Origin: Roseiarcus sp963794155
GTDB taxonomy: Bacteria > Pseudomonadota > Alphaproteobacteria > Rhizobiales > Beijerinckiaceae
Reading direction: 5' to 3'
Length of the DNA: 64,000 nucleotides
Assembly (NCBI GenBank): GCA_963794155.1
Contig: CAWCCX010000003.1
Coordinates: forward strand, 1 to 64,000
Shown here: positions 19,208 through 28,224 of the stretch, piece after piece
Layout of the letters: each line of letters opens with the position of its first letter
How positions within the stretch are numbered: position 1 is the stretch's first letter
Notes under the pieces: generated by a model
Told to the model about the DNA's origin: nothing
The model's input: only the letters and a program-made list of their open reading frames with translations
Database searches by the model: none
Program-made: the position numbers and the translations under genes

Positions 19208-19675
19208 ATGGACGAATTCGATCGTTTCATGATCCGTCAGCGCGCGCTCCGGCGCGCACAACTCCCTAGTGGGCAAGCACGCGACCTATGGGGCTTCGAA
19301 CGTTGGGGCGATGGGCCAACGCAGGAGCACCACCCCGGCCGGCGTAAGTTCAGCAAGGAGGTGACCATAATAGTCCCGACAGCCATGCACACCGAACTGA
19401 CCCGGCGAGGCGAGGAGGAACATCCACCTCTGGGGACTGATCCCGGCAATCGGTTAGAGCGCGAGGCTCGCCTTCACCGCGGCTTTTTCGATATGCATGC
19501 GGGTGTTTCCGAAGCCCATCTTTGGGTCAGCGACGCCATGCTTACAGCGATCAGCCAGGGTCAGCGGGACATTGATGCGGTGCATATCCCGGAAGGATTG
19601 CTCCGCTGGATAGCGCAAATCGCGAATGATCTCGCTCTGATCACGCGGGCGGCGTTCGATAAGAACGAGGAGTAG
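19208..19675 (+). CDS. Small HNH-like protein, copy 2
   Basis: A 155-residue protein; the ATG at 19208 follows GAGGGCG. The segment QEHHPGRRKFSKEV...PTAMHTELTRRGEEEHPP lines up with the HNH-like finger of copy 1: a His pair, then a second His followed by E-L, then EE-PP and DPGNRLE. The paired cysteines of copy 1 are absent, so any metal site would be His-based, as in many HNH nucleases without a zinc knuckle. The helical C-terminus (LRWIAQIANDLALITRAAF) has no known motif. It sits between HTH-B and polB. HNH genes are common in casposons. Nuclease function is inferred. Confidence 0.6.
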   Translation: MDEFDRFMIRQRALRRAQLPSGQARDLWGFERWGDGPTQEHHPGRRKFSKEVTIIVPTAMHTELTRRGEEEHPPLGTDPGNRLEREARLHRGFFDMHAGVSEAHLWVSDAMLTAISQGQRDIDAVHIPEGLLRWIAQIANDLALITRAAFDKNEE

Positions 19676-19798
19676 GAATATGAACCCAGTAGACTGAAAC
19701 CGGCAGATATAAGTGCTTTGCCGACTTGCATCGTATGATCGGTCAAACCCTAATTCGGGCGGCCGAGAATGGAGCGCCTGGAATGAAAGACTGATGCG

Positions 19799-22700
19799 AT
19801 GCCGGTCGATGGGGAAGATGGCGACGAATCGTCGGAACCGATCGATCGGCTCGTCATCGCCCTTCGCGCCTATATCACCCATGCACCAAAGAAGCCGAAG
19901 GCGGGCGCGAAGGTTGCAAAATATGAAATGCAGGGCGGGCGCGCCGTAGATTGGAGGAAGTATGTCCTAAGGGTCCCGCCGAGCGATTGGGTCCTGGTGT
20001 TCGACTGCGAAACCCGCACGACGCCCGATCAACGCCTCCGGTTCGGAGCGTATCAGCTGCGCTACAACGGCCAGATCTGGGAACGCGGTGCCTTCTACGA
20101 GCCCGAGGTTCTCACGCCCGACGAACTCGCCATCCTTCGTCAATGCATGGCTGACGAGGAAGCCAACTCCGACGGCGAGCGCATTCGCCTGCTAACCCGG
20201 ACCGCGTTCATTGACGAGGTCTTTTACGGGTCAGGTTATGCCGTCGGGGCGCAGATCGTCGGTTTCAACCTCCCCTTCGATCTGTCGCGGCTGGCGATCC
20301 GTCATGCGAGCGCTCGGCGCAGCATGCGAGGCGGTTTCAGCCTCACCCTGTCGGAAGATTGGCCTCCCGTGGCCGTGAAGCACCTCTCGCAGCGGTCAGC
20401 GCTGATCCGCTTCACAGGCGACAGGCCCGAGAAGGAGCTGAAAGAGGACCAGGAACAAGACGACGACCCCGAAGATAACATCGCCGACGAAACCGACGAG
20501 CAAGCAGGACCCGACCGGGGCTACTTCGTTGACGTAAAGACACTCGCGGCGGCGCTCACCGGCAGGTCGCACTCGCTTGCCTCCTTGTCTGAGTTGCTCA
20601 AGGTCCCGAGGCCAAAAGAAGAGTCGGACGAACATGGCGACGCGTTGACGGCCGAGTATGTCGGCTATGCGCTGCGCGACGTGCAAACCACCTGGGAATG
20701 TTTCGACGCCCTGGCGCAGCGGCTCGCAACTTTCAAGCTCAATGATACTGGCCTCTATGACCTCTACAGCGAGGCCAGTCTCGGCAAGGCGTATCTGAGG
20801 ACAATGGGGGTCAAGCCTTGGCGCGAGGTCCAGCCGGATTTTCCGCCTGAGCTCACCGGCGCGATCATGAGCGCCTATTTTGGCGGGCGCGCCGAGGTCC
20901 ATATCCGTCGGCAGATTATGCCGGTGATCCACACCGATTTTCTGTCAATGTACCCAACAGTCTGTACACTCCTGGGGCTGTGGAGGTTCGTGAAGGCCAA
21001 TGGGGTTGCCCATCGCGACGACACCCCTGCGATCAAGGCAATGCTCGCCAGACCGCGCGACAATCTGGTGGAGCGATTACGCATGAAAGACGGCTGGAAC
21101 GACCTGACCGCAATGGTGCAGGTCCATCCGAACTGCGATCTGTTTCCAGTACGAGCCAAATATCCAGGCGGCGACACCCTCAATATCGGCCTTAACTATC
21201 TCAGCGCCGACGAGCCGCAATGGTTCACGCTCGCCGACGTGCTCGCGTCAAAAGTGCTGACTGGCAGGACGCCTGACGTGGTCGCGGCGGTTCGGTTTGA
21301 ACCGCGAGGACAGCAAGTCGGCCTCATGCCCATCGAGGTCGCAGGCCAGATAATCGATCCGGCAAACGATGATTTCTATCAACGCTTGATCATCCATCGC
21401 AATACGATCAAAGCCAAGCACGACGCCGCGAGCGACGCCGACATGCCGGCGCTGAAAAGCGACGAACAAGGGATTAAAATCCTCGCCAACGCGACCAGCT
21501 ATGGGATCTTCGTCGAGCTGAACGTCGATGACTATGTCACCGCCAAGCCGATGATCGGCTACGGTGGCGGATCAGAATCCCTTAAATTCAAGTCCAAGTC
21601 GTACGAGAAGACGGGCGCATATTTTCATCCACTGCTCGCGACGCTGATCACCGGCGCTGCGCGATTGATGCTGGCGTTGGCTGAGCATCAGGTCATCGAA
21701 CAGGAGCTTGATTGGACGTTCGTTGATACCGACTCAATCGCCATCGCCAACTCACGCGACCTTCCGCAGGGCGAGTTCATAGAGACCGCGTTGAAGGTCC
21801 GCGACTGGTTCAAGGACCTCAATCCCTATGGCGAAGATCGCTCGATCCTTCAATTGGAGAAGGTCAACTTTCCAATCGGGAAGGACGGCACGCTTGATGC
21901 CCTCGACCCCCCGCAGTGCTTGGCGGTCTCCGCCAAGAGGTATGTTCTGTTCAACCGGACCGAAGGCGGCGTGGTCGTCCGCAAAGCCTCGGGGCACGGC
22001 CTTGGGTATTTGATGGCCCCTTACGACGAAACACCCGCAGAGCGCCGGGAGCGGATCGAGCGTATCGGCGTGCCCTTGTGGCAAGAGGACCTATGGAAGG
22101 AAATCATCCGCGCCGCAGACTCGGATCAGCCCGACCAGACCCCCTTCATGGACATGCCGGGATTCGGCGCGCCCGCTGCGAGCCAATATGCGGCGACAAC
22201 GCCCGAGCTTCTCCGATGGTTCGACGGCTACAACGAACGGCGCCCAAGCGGCGAAAGGGTCTTCCCGTTTGGGTTTCTCTTGTCCTTGCAGGCGAAGTCC
22301 CGGATCGAAATGGCGAAGGATGAGCCAGAAGCGCTTTCCCATGAACTTTGGCGCCGTCGGGAGCCGCGCCCCGCTGCGCCCTATTTCAGGGTGCCAATGG
22401 AGGCGAAGGATCATGCGTTCGACCGCGAGCGTGGCGAGGCGATTCCTGGGTCGTGGCTAAAATCCCACGGCCGCAGCCTGGTCCGCTACCATCTCCACCC
22501 AGAGACCAAATTCCAGGGCGGAGACTTCGACCAGCGTGGACCACTCACTCGTCGCCATGTTTTCGCGCTGGCCCGCCAATCGATCGGCAAGGAAGCCGAA
22601 AACATTGAGGAGAACGAATTCATCGGCGAGGATACGGGTCCGCCGGATTACGGCGTCGTGCAGCACGATCGCATCGCACTAGCCGCCGCGGTGTTCGACA

Positions 22701-23053
22701 TCCAAAAGCGATACAAGATCAGTGATCGTAGGCTGCTCGAAGAGGCGAAGATTTCCCGTCACACGCTTGCCGGCCTCCGCGAGGGCAAGCGGATCGCCGA
22801 CGGGTCTTTGATGAAGCTCTTCCGCGCAGCGGAGGCTTTGCGCCAAGATGCCGATCCCAAAGCGGCGGCGATTGACAGGGCGCTCGAAGAGTTGCGACGA
22901 CTCCGGGATAAGGTCGGCGGGCGGAACAAGCTTGCTAAGCTCTTCGGCGTCACCGGACCGTATCTCGGTAGGGTGCTGCGCGGGGAGAAGCCGATGACGG
23001 AGGAACTGGTCGAGAGGCTCGCTCAAAGCCGTGACAACTCCGATGACTGTTAG
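19799..23053 (+). CDS. Family B DNA polymerase with 3'-5' exonuclease and C-terminal HTH motifs
   Basis: Predicted replicative polymerase of the casposon-like element, 1084 residues and intact. The exonuclease motifs are ExoI FDCE (Asp69, Glu71), ExoII NLPFD (157-161) and ExoIII YALRD (290-294). These are followed by YFGGR (360-364), polymerase motif A DFLSMYP (380-386), motif B KILANATSYG (560-569), motif C DTDS (643-646) and KRY (713-715), so every catalytic carboxylate is present. An acidic linker lies at about 210-235. After about residue 960 come two HTH-like segments, RRLLEEAKISRHTLAGL and NKLAKLFGVTGPYLGRVL, which are unusual for a polymerase and suggest origin recognition or autoregulation. 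It differs strongly from housekeeping Pol II. The ATG at 19799 has only a weak ribosome-binding site. The stop lies 51 bp from the right terminal repeat. Confidence 0.92.
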   Translation: MPVDGEDGDESSEPIDRLVIALRAYITHAPKKPKAGAKVAKYEMQGGRAVDWRKYVLRVPPSDWVLVFDCETRTTPDQRLRFGAYQLRYNGQIWERGAFYEPEVLTPDELAILRQCMADEEANSDGERIRLLTRTAFIDEVFYGSGYAVGAQIVGFNLPFDLSRLAIRHASARRSMRGGFSLTLSEDWPPVAVKHLSQRSALIRFTGDRPEKELKEDQEQDDDPEDNIADETDEQAGPDRGYFVDVKTLAAALTGRSHSLASLSELLKVPRPKEESDEHGDALTAEYVGYALRDVQTTWECFDALAQRLATFKLNDTGLYDLYSEASLGKAYLRTMGVKPWREVQPDFPPELTGAIMSAYFGGRAEVHIRRQIMPVIHTDFLSMYPTVCTLLGLWRFVKANGVAHRDDTPAIKAMLARPRDNLVERLRMKDGWNDLTAMVQVHPNCDLFPVRAKYPGGDTLNIGLNYLSADEPQWFTLADVLASKVLTGRTPDVVAAVRFEPRGQQVGLMPIEVAGQIIDPANDDFYQRLIIHRNTIKAKHDAASDADMPALKSDEQGIKILANATSYGIFVELNVDDYVTAKPMIGYGGGSESLKFKSKSYEKTGAYFHPLLATLITGAARLMLALAEHQVIEQELDWTFVDTDSIAIANSRDLPQGEFIETALKVRDWFKDLNPYGEDRSILQLEKVNFPIGKDGTLDALDPPQCLAVSAKRYVLFNRTEGGVVVRKASGHGLGYLMAPYDETPAERRERIERIGVPLWQEDLWKEIIRAADSDQPDQTPFMDMPGFGAPAASQYAATTPELLRWFDGYNERRPSGERVFPFGFLLSLQAKSRIEMAKDEPEALSHELWRRREPRPAAPYFRVPMEAKDHAFDRERGEAIPGSWLKSHGRSLVRYHLHPETKFQGGDFDQRGPLTRRHVFALARQSIGKEAENIEENEFIGEDTGPPDYGVVQHDRIALAAAVFDIQKRYKISDRRLLEEAKISRHTLAGLREGKRIADGSLMKLFRAAEALRQDADPKAAAIDRALEELRRLRDKVGGRNKLAKLFGVTGPYLGRVLRGEKPMTEELVERLAQSRDNSDDC

Positions 23054-23104
23054 TCGGTAGAAACCAGCCCGGGCGAAATGGACGGCGAACTTGTCGTCCG
23101 CGAC

Positions 23105-23118
23105 GGCCGGAGTTGACG
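23105..23118 (-). repeat. Candidate right terminal inverted repeat of the casposon-like element
   Basis: GGCCGGAGTTGACG is the inverse of the left repeat with one mismatch. It lies 51 bp beyond the polB stop. Inward of both repeats, GGACGA...CGTCC is partly shared too. Confidence 0.6.
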
Positions 23119-23122
23119 AATG

Positions 23123-23332
23123 GTGTTGAAAAACTCGGAAATTGAGCCACCGCTAAAATCTCGTTTTCGCGGGCGTCGCGTCAACTCAGCCGATACTCCT
23201 CACGGCAGGGCATATAGGAGCGTCGCACGCGGCAAACCCGGTCGGTCCGCCGACCCCCTAAGGAATTTTTCACCGAGGCCGCCAGCGGTCTCCTGAATTG
23301 TGATCGATGCGGAAATTCGAGTTTTTCAACAC
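23123..23332. repeat. 210-bp inverted-repeat unit (MITE or IS remnant)
   Basis: GTGTTGAAAAACTC (23123-23136) and its reverse complement (23319-23332) bound a segment with no gene. The repeats resemble terminal repeats of IS elements widespread in this group. It abuts the right end of the casposon-like element, which may explain why no target duplication is visible there. Confidence 0.55.
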
Positions 23333-23419
23333 TATCGACGTAAACCGGACATCCCGATCGCGGTGGCGGGACGTTGCAACACGGGGAGAGCGGTCATAAG
23401 CGTTCGAGCATCGTCGGAT

Positions 23420-23521
23420 TCACGACCTGTCCCTGCTCGCGCGGCTCCACAGCGCCCTGCCCGTCTCGTCCTCGCCTATTAGGCACGAGTAGCCGACGAC
23501 GTCGGTGGCGAGGATCGCGGC
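23420..23521 (-). pseudogene. N-terminal fragment of a second class III cyclase gene
   Basis: Reading down from 23521, AAILATDVVGYSCLIGEDE is the usual first motif of adenylate-cyclase/TPR proteins. It is followed by a stop at 23420. It overlaps the 3' end of the neighbouring intact cyclase in another frame, so the two paralogues were probably joined by a deletion. Confidence 0.65.
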
Positions 23522-25320
23522 GAGGCGCCGGGCGGCGGGCATTCTTCGGGGACATCGGCCTTGCGCATGCCTTCGAGAACGTGCTCGATTCCAGCGTGAT
23601 GCGCGGGGTTGTCGCTCATCGCCGTCCAGGCGGCGCGGGCGCGCAATATCGTAAAGGTCGGATAGAGCGCGAGACCGGTCGTAACGGCGGAACGCGCCTC
23701 GTCAGGGCGACCGAGGTGTGCGAGCGCAGCGGCCAACCAAAAATAGGAGTAAGGATAATTTCGGTTAGCCTCGATCGCCCGTCGAAACCACGCGACCGCT
23801 TGTTCGTAACTGCCGGGGGTGTTCTTCGCCATACCCGCGATATTCATCCAAACGTAAGCCATCGTGTCGCGTGGACTGAGGCGGAGGGCCTCGCCAACGT
23901 GAGCCTCCGTTTCTTCAGGGCGGCCAGTCAAAATCTTACCAAGTCCAATATAGGAATGCGCGTGGACAAGGTTCCGGTCCAGCGCCAAAGCGTGCTCACA
24001 TTCGGCGATGCCCTCGGCAGCCCGCTTTGTGAGTATCTCGACAACTCCTAACCACATGTGGCCAAGCGCGTGGTCCGTCACCAATGACAAGGCTTTGGTC
24101 AACTTTATTTCGGCCGCCGCGAAGGCCGCGATGGGATTGGGCACAAAGAAATGTGCGCCTTCGAGCACGTCCGCCCGCCCCGATCCAATGAGCGCCTCGA
24201 CATTGTCGGGATCGGCGCTGAGCGCCCGATCGTAGAAAGTGCGCGCTTGCACCAAGTTGTTTGGGCTCACACCCTTATTCTGCCAAGCCAAACCTTGAAA
24301 ATAGAGGTCCATCGAATTGGGGATCGGCGCCTGTTCCGCGCGTCGCGCCTCGGCGGCGGCGAGTTGGGCGTTGAGCGCGTTCGCCAGGCGCACGACGATT
24401 TCGTCCTGCATGTCGAAGAGATCGGTCAGCGGCTTGTCGAACCGCTCGGCCCATAGATGACTGCCCGTTTCGGCGTCGATGAGCTGCACGTTGACGCGCA
24501 TGCGGTCTCCGCCGCGCTGAACGCTGCCCTCGAGGACATAGCGGACCTTCAACTCGCGGCCGATTTGCTTCAGATCGACGGCCTTGCCTTTGTAGGTGAA
24601 GGCCGTGTTGCGCCCAATCACGAACGACCCTCGAATGCGCGAAAGATCGGTCGTGAGGCTTTCTGTGACCCCGTCAACGAAATGCTCATGGCTTGGATCG
24701 CCGCCAAGATTGGCGAACGGCAGGACGACGATCGACAGGCGCGGCGGGGCTGATTTTTCGGGCGCTGCGACCGGCGTGGGCTTCGTAGCTGCGGCACCGC
24801 CGATTTCCAGCGAATAGACCCGGATCGGATCGGCGATGTTCTTGAGTTGGGTCGGGCCGAGATCGTGGACCACGAGATCGAGCCGCCCCTTCACCTGACG
24901 ATAGGCGTCCTCGGAAAGGGAGATCGCGCTGGGCTTGGCGATCCCCTCGAGCCGCGCGGCGATGTTGACGCCGTCGCCCATGAGGTCGCCGTCGCTCTCC
25001 TCGACCACGTCGCCAAGATGGATGCCGACCCGGAACTCGATGCGGCGCTCTGCCGGCACGCCTGCATTGCGTTCGATCATGCCGTGCTGCACTTCGATCG
25101 CGCACCGCACCGCATCGACCACGCTGCGAAACTCGACCAGGAGTCCGTCGCCGGTGCGCTTGACCACGCGCCCCTTGTGAACGGCGATGGTCGGGTCGAT
25201 CAGGTCGCTGCGCAGCGCCCGCAATCGGGCCAGTGTTCGATCCTCGTCAGCCGCGGCTAGACGGCTGAATCGAACCACATCGGCGGCGAGGATCGCCGCG
25301 ATCTTTCGATTTTCGGTCAT
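23479..25320 (-). CDS. Class III adenylate cyclase with TolB-like and TPR domains
   Basis: The N-terminal cyclase domain (about residues 5-175) starts KIAAILAADVVRFSRL, with metal-binding Asp in that first motif, and continues VVKRTGDGLLVEF and GVNIAARLEGIAKP. A TolB-like segment follows (LSIVVLPFANLGGDPSHEHF, then VTESLTTDLSRI). After about residue 340 there are TPR-like repeats (ARTFYDRALSADPDNVEAL; IAECEHALALDRNLVHAHS). This three-part layout is common in rhizobial cyclases, but the signal sensed is unknown. The last ~20 residues (PPPGASPRSSPPTSSATRA) are not native: that DNA encodes the start of a paralogous cyclase in another frame. Confidence 0.85.
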   Translation of the reverse strand: MTENRKIAAILAADVVRFSRLAAADEDRTLARLRALRSDLIDPTIAVHKGRVVKRTGDGLLVEFRSVVDAVRCAIEVQHGMIERNAGVPAERRIEFRVGIHLGDVVEESDGDLMGDGVNIAARLEGIAKPSAISLSEDAYRQVKGRLDLVVHDLGPTQLKNIADPIRVYSLEIGGAAATKPTPVAAPEKSAPPRLSIVVLPFANLGGDPSHEHFVDGVTESLTTDLSRIRGSFVIGRNTAFTYKGKAVDLKQIGRELKVRYVLEGSVQRGGDRMRVNVQLIDAETGSHLWAERFDKPLTDLFDMQDEIVVRLANALNAQLAAAEARRAEQAPIPNSMDLYFQGLAWQNKGVSPNNLVQARTFYDRALSADPDNVEALIGSGRADVLEGAHFFVPNPIAAFAAAEIKLTKALSLVTDHALGHMWLGVVEILTKRAAEGIAECEHALALDRNLVHAHSYIGLGKILTGRPEETEAHVGEALRLSPRDTMAYVWMNIAGMAKNTPGSYEQAVAWFRRAIEANRNYPYSYFWLAAALAHLGRPDEARSAVTTGLALYPTFTILRARAAWTAMSDNPAHHAGIEHVLEGMRKADVPEECPPPGASPRSSPPTSSATRA

Positions 25321-25580
25321 CTCGCCTGCTACCGCATAATTTGCCGCGGCGGCAAGTGACCGCTATTTGCGCGAAGCCGACGGCCAGAGTCTGACACTAA
25401 GCGGTCGTTGCCGATTGCGGCGGTGCTCATCAGCGCCGCGATCATGTGTCGGAATTTGCGTCTCGCTCTTGCGACGCCGACGACCAGCGGCTACGTCTCA
25501 GCAGGTTCAAAGCAGTTCGGGCCGCGCGGCGCGTTGATCGAGCGCCCGCGTCGCCGAGCGCAAACAATTGGGAGGGACGG

Positions 25581-27910
25581 ATGGCTGACCCGAAGGAAAA
25601 ACCCGAAAAGCAAGAGTCCCTTCCGTTCCCGCCTACGCCCTCGGCCAGCATTGCTGGGCGCACGATGCAAGAGTCCGTCTACAAACAACGAGTGACGCCG
25701 CGCCGGCTACCTGCCGATGCGCCGAACATTCTGATCGTACTCATCGACGATGCAGGTCCCGGCCTTCCGACGACGTTCGGCGGTGAGGTGCAAACCCCGA
25801 CGATGGACCGAATCGTCAAGGAAGGGATTGCCTACAACAGGTTTCATACGACGGCCATGTGTTCGCCAACCCGGGCTTCGCTTCTGACCGGCCGCAATCA
25901 TCACCGCGTCGGTAACGGGCAGATCGCAGAACTGGCCAATGACTGGGACGGCTATTCCGGAAAGATTCCCAGTAGCAGCGCTTTGGCGCCCGAGGTGCTC
26001 AAGGATTACGGCTACGCCACCGCCGCCTGGGGCAAGTGGCACAATACGCCGGCCGATGAGACCACACCGGCTGGCCCATTCGAGAACTGGCCCACCAGTC
26101 TCGGGTTCGAATATTTCTATGGCTTCCTCGCCGGCGAGGCGTCGCAATACGAACCGAACCTGGTGCGCAACACGACCTACGTGCACCCGCCGAAAACTCC
26201 GGAAGAGGGCTACCACCTCAGCGAAGACCTGGCCGACGACGCGATCGGATGGCTGCACAGGCACAAGGCCTTCCAGCCGGACAAGCCATTCTTCATGTAT
26301 TGGGCGAGCGGCGCAATTCACGGTCCCCATCACGTCGCGAAGGATTGGGCGGACAAGTACAAGGGCAAGTTCGACGACGGGTGGGACGCCTACCGCGAGC
26401 GCGTTTTCAAGCGAGCCAAGGAGAAGGGGTGGATTCCCGCCGACGCTCAACTCACTCCTCGGCACGAAACGATGCCGTCATGGGAGAGCATCCCCGAGAA
26501 CGAGAGGCCCTTCCAGCGCCGCTTAATGGAAGTGGCGGCCGGCTTCGCCGAACACGTGGATGTCCAGGTCGGCCGGGTCGTCGACGAGATCGACAGGCTC
26601 GGCTATGGCGACAATACGCTGATCCTTTACATCTGGGGCGACAACGGTTCCTCGGCGGAAGGTCAAGACGGCACGATCAGCGAATTACTGGCTCAGAACG
26701 GCATTCCCAGCACCATTGGTCAGCATATGGCGGCGCTCGAACAGCTCGGCGGGCTCGACATGCTCGGCTCGCCCAAGACCGACCCCATGTACCATGCGGG
26801 ATGGGCCTGGGCTGGCAGCACGCCCTACAAGGGCACGAAGCTCCTGGCCTCGCATTTCGGCGGCACGCGCAACCCTATGGCCGTTCGTTGGCCGGCGAAG
26901 ATCAAGCCCGATGCGGCCCCCAGGGCGCAGTTTCACCACGTCAACGACGTCGTCCCGACGATCTACGATGTCATCGGCATCACGCCGCCTCGCACAGTGA
27001 ACGGCGTCGAGCAGGACCCAATCGACGGCGTGAGTTTCGCCTACTCTTTTGACGACGCGAAGGCCAACGGACGGTTGCTCACCCAGTATTTCGAGATCAT
27101 GGGCAGCCGAGCCATTTATCACGACGGTTGGATGGCCTGTGTCATGGGACCGCGTATCCCGTGGGTGCCGGGGCTGCCAGCCGGTATTCGAGAATGGACG
27201 CCGGATAAGGACGTGTGGGAGCTGTACAATCTGGACAAGGATTGGAGCCAAGCCGACGATCTCGCCGCCGGGATGCCGGAAAAACTGGCGCAGATGAAGG
27301 ACATCTTCCTGATCGAAGCTGCAAAGAACAAGGCGCTGCCGATCGGCGGGGGCCTCTGGATCCCAGTGCTCCATCCGGAGTTGCGGATTGCTCCACCTTA
27401 CACGGAGTGGACCTTCGCAAGCGACCTGGTCCGAATGCCGGAATTTTGCGCTCCGGCGCTCGGAAACAAGCCGAACGTCGTCACCATCGACGCTGTCATT
27501 CCCGACAACGCCAATGGGGTGTTGTACAAGTTGGGCGCGAATTCAGGCGGCTTGACCTGCTTCGTCGAAGACGGAGTGTTGTGCTTCGAATACAACCTCT
27601 TCATCATTCAGCGGACCAAGATCCGCGCCAAGGAAAAGCTGCCGACCGGCAAGGTGAAGATCGAGATCGAGACCCGCTATGTCGTCCCTCGGCCTGGCGG
27701 TCCGCTGAAAATCACGATGAAGGCGGCCGGCAAGATCGTCGCCGAAGGCGAAGTGCCGATCAGCGCCCGCTACTATTCACCGCCAACGACTGCCTCGACA
27801 TCGGTAAAGCGCGCGGATCGCCAGTATCACTCGACTACTACGACAAGGCGCCATTCAAGTTCAACGGCAAGATCGAGCAGGTTCACGTGAAGTACTTGAT
27901 GCCGACATAG
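25581..27910 (+). CDS. Type I sulfatase (arylsulfatase), frameshift in the last ~45 codons
   Basis: Sulfate-ester hydrolase of the formylglycine family. Metal-binding ILIVLIDDAGPGLP and the core motif CSPTRASLLTGR with Cys94, the residue converted to formylglycine, are present. Downstream are AAWGKWH and DNGSS, which match active-site Lys/His/Asp positions. I chose the ATG at 25581 with GGGAGGGACGG upstream. It has no signal peptide, so it is probably cytoplasmic. The main frame drifts after VPISAR (near 27772) and stops at 27890, while another frame continues LLFTANDCLDIGKARGSPVS and ends HVKYLMPT at 27910, the expected family C-terminus. The formylglycine-generating enzyme is not in this window. 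Confidence 0.85.
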
Positions 27911-28150
27911 GAAATTTACCTCGGCACGCAATTCGTATCATCCACGATAACTCCATGCGCATGGCGCAGCCCTTCGCCACCAACTCGACGCTGGCGCCAA
28001 GCGTCGAAGGGACGGCCCTCAACTTGGGCATGGGTCTGCTCGCGACGCCGTTTGGGAACGGCAGCCTACTGCGCACAGCGGCCAAACGTACTCAATAAGA
28101 ACCCGGCGAGGTGGTGCCCAAAATGGGGCTCATACGAACGATCGCTATAT
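27911..28150. other. Intergenic; outer arm of the dispersed repeat
   Basis: No gene is supported. The right part (28.11-28.15 kb) matches the flank of the repeat at 6.55 kb in inverse orientation: GTGGTGCCC...GGGCTCA...CGATCGCTATAT. Confidence 0.5.
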
Positions 28151-28224
28151 CCCATCTGTTCAAAGCGGGGTAAAGTGATCTCCTGAAAAAATACCAGTCC
28201 CCGCCGCTCGGCAGAAAGACGCTC

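Larger units (their letters stand above)
13609..23118. mobile_element. Casposon-like element, copy 2 (cas1, HTH-A | HTH-B, HNH, polB)
   Basis: Genes are ordered cas1-HTH-A on the minus strand and HTH-B-HNH-polB on the plus strand, so cas1 and polB are outermost and transcription diverges from the middle. Imperfect 14-bp inverted repeats (13 of 14 matching) lie 17 bp beyond the cas1 stop and 51 bp beyond the polB stop. Without the IS21 insertion the element would be about 6.9 kb. Solo Cas1 plus family B polymerase, HNH and HTH proteins between terminal repeats is the known layout of casposons, in which Cas1 acts as integrase. No clear target-site duplication was found next to the repeats. The cas1 split and frameshifts in both HTH genes make it probably immobile now. 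Confidence 0.75.

Noticed and set aside
19799..23053. Housekeeping DNA polymerase II or pipolin polymerase
   Set aside because: Pol II lacks this C-terminal HTH tail and is not found with cas1. Pipolin polymerases lack a cas1 partner and travel with a tyrosine recombinase, which is absent here.
13609..23118. CRISPR-Cas locus built around cas1
   Set aside because: No cas2, effector genes or regularly spaced repeats were seen anywhere in the window, while the polymerase, HNH and terminal repeats fit a transposon better.
13560..23140. Target-site duplication of the casposon-like element
   Set aside because: No convincing direct repeat of the expected ~14 bp was found outside the two candidate ends; the adjacent repeat unit may have altered the right flank.
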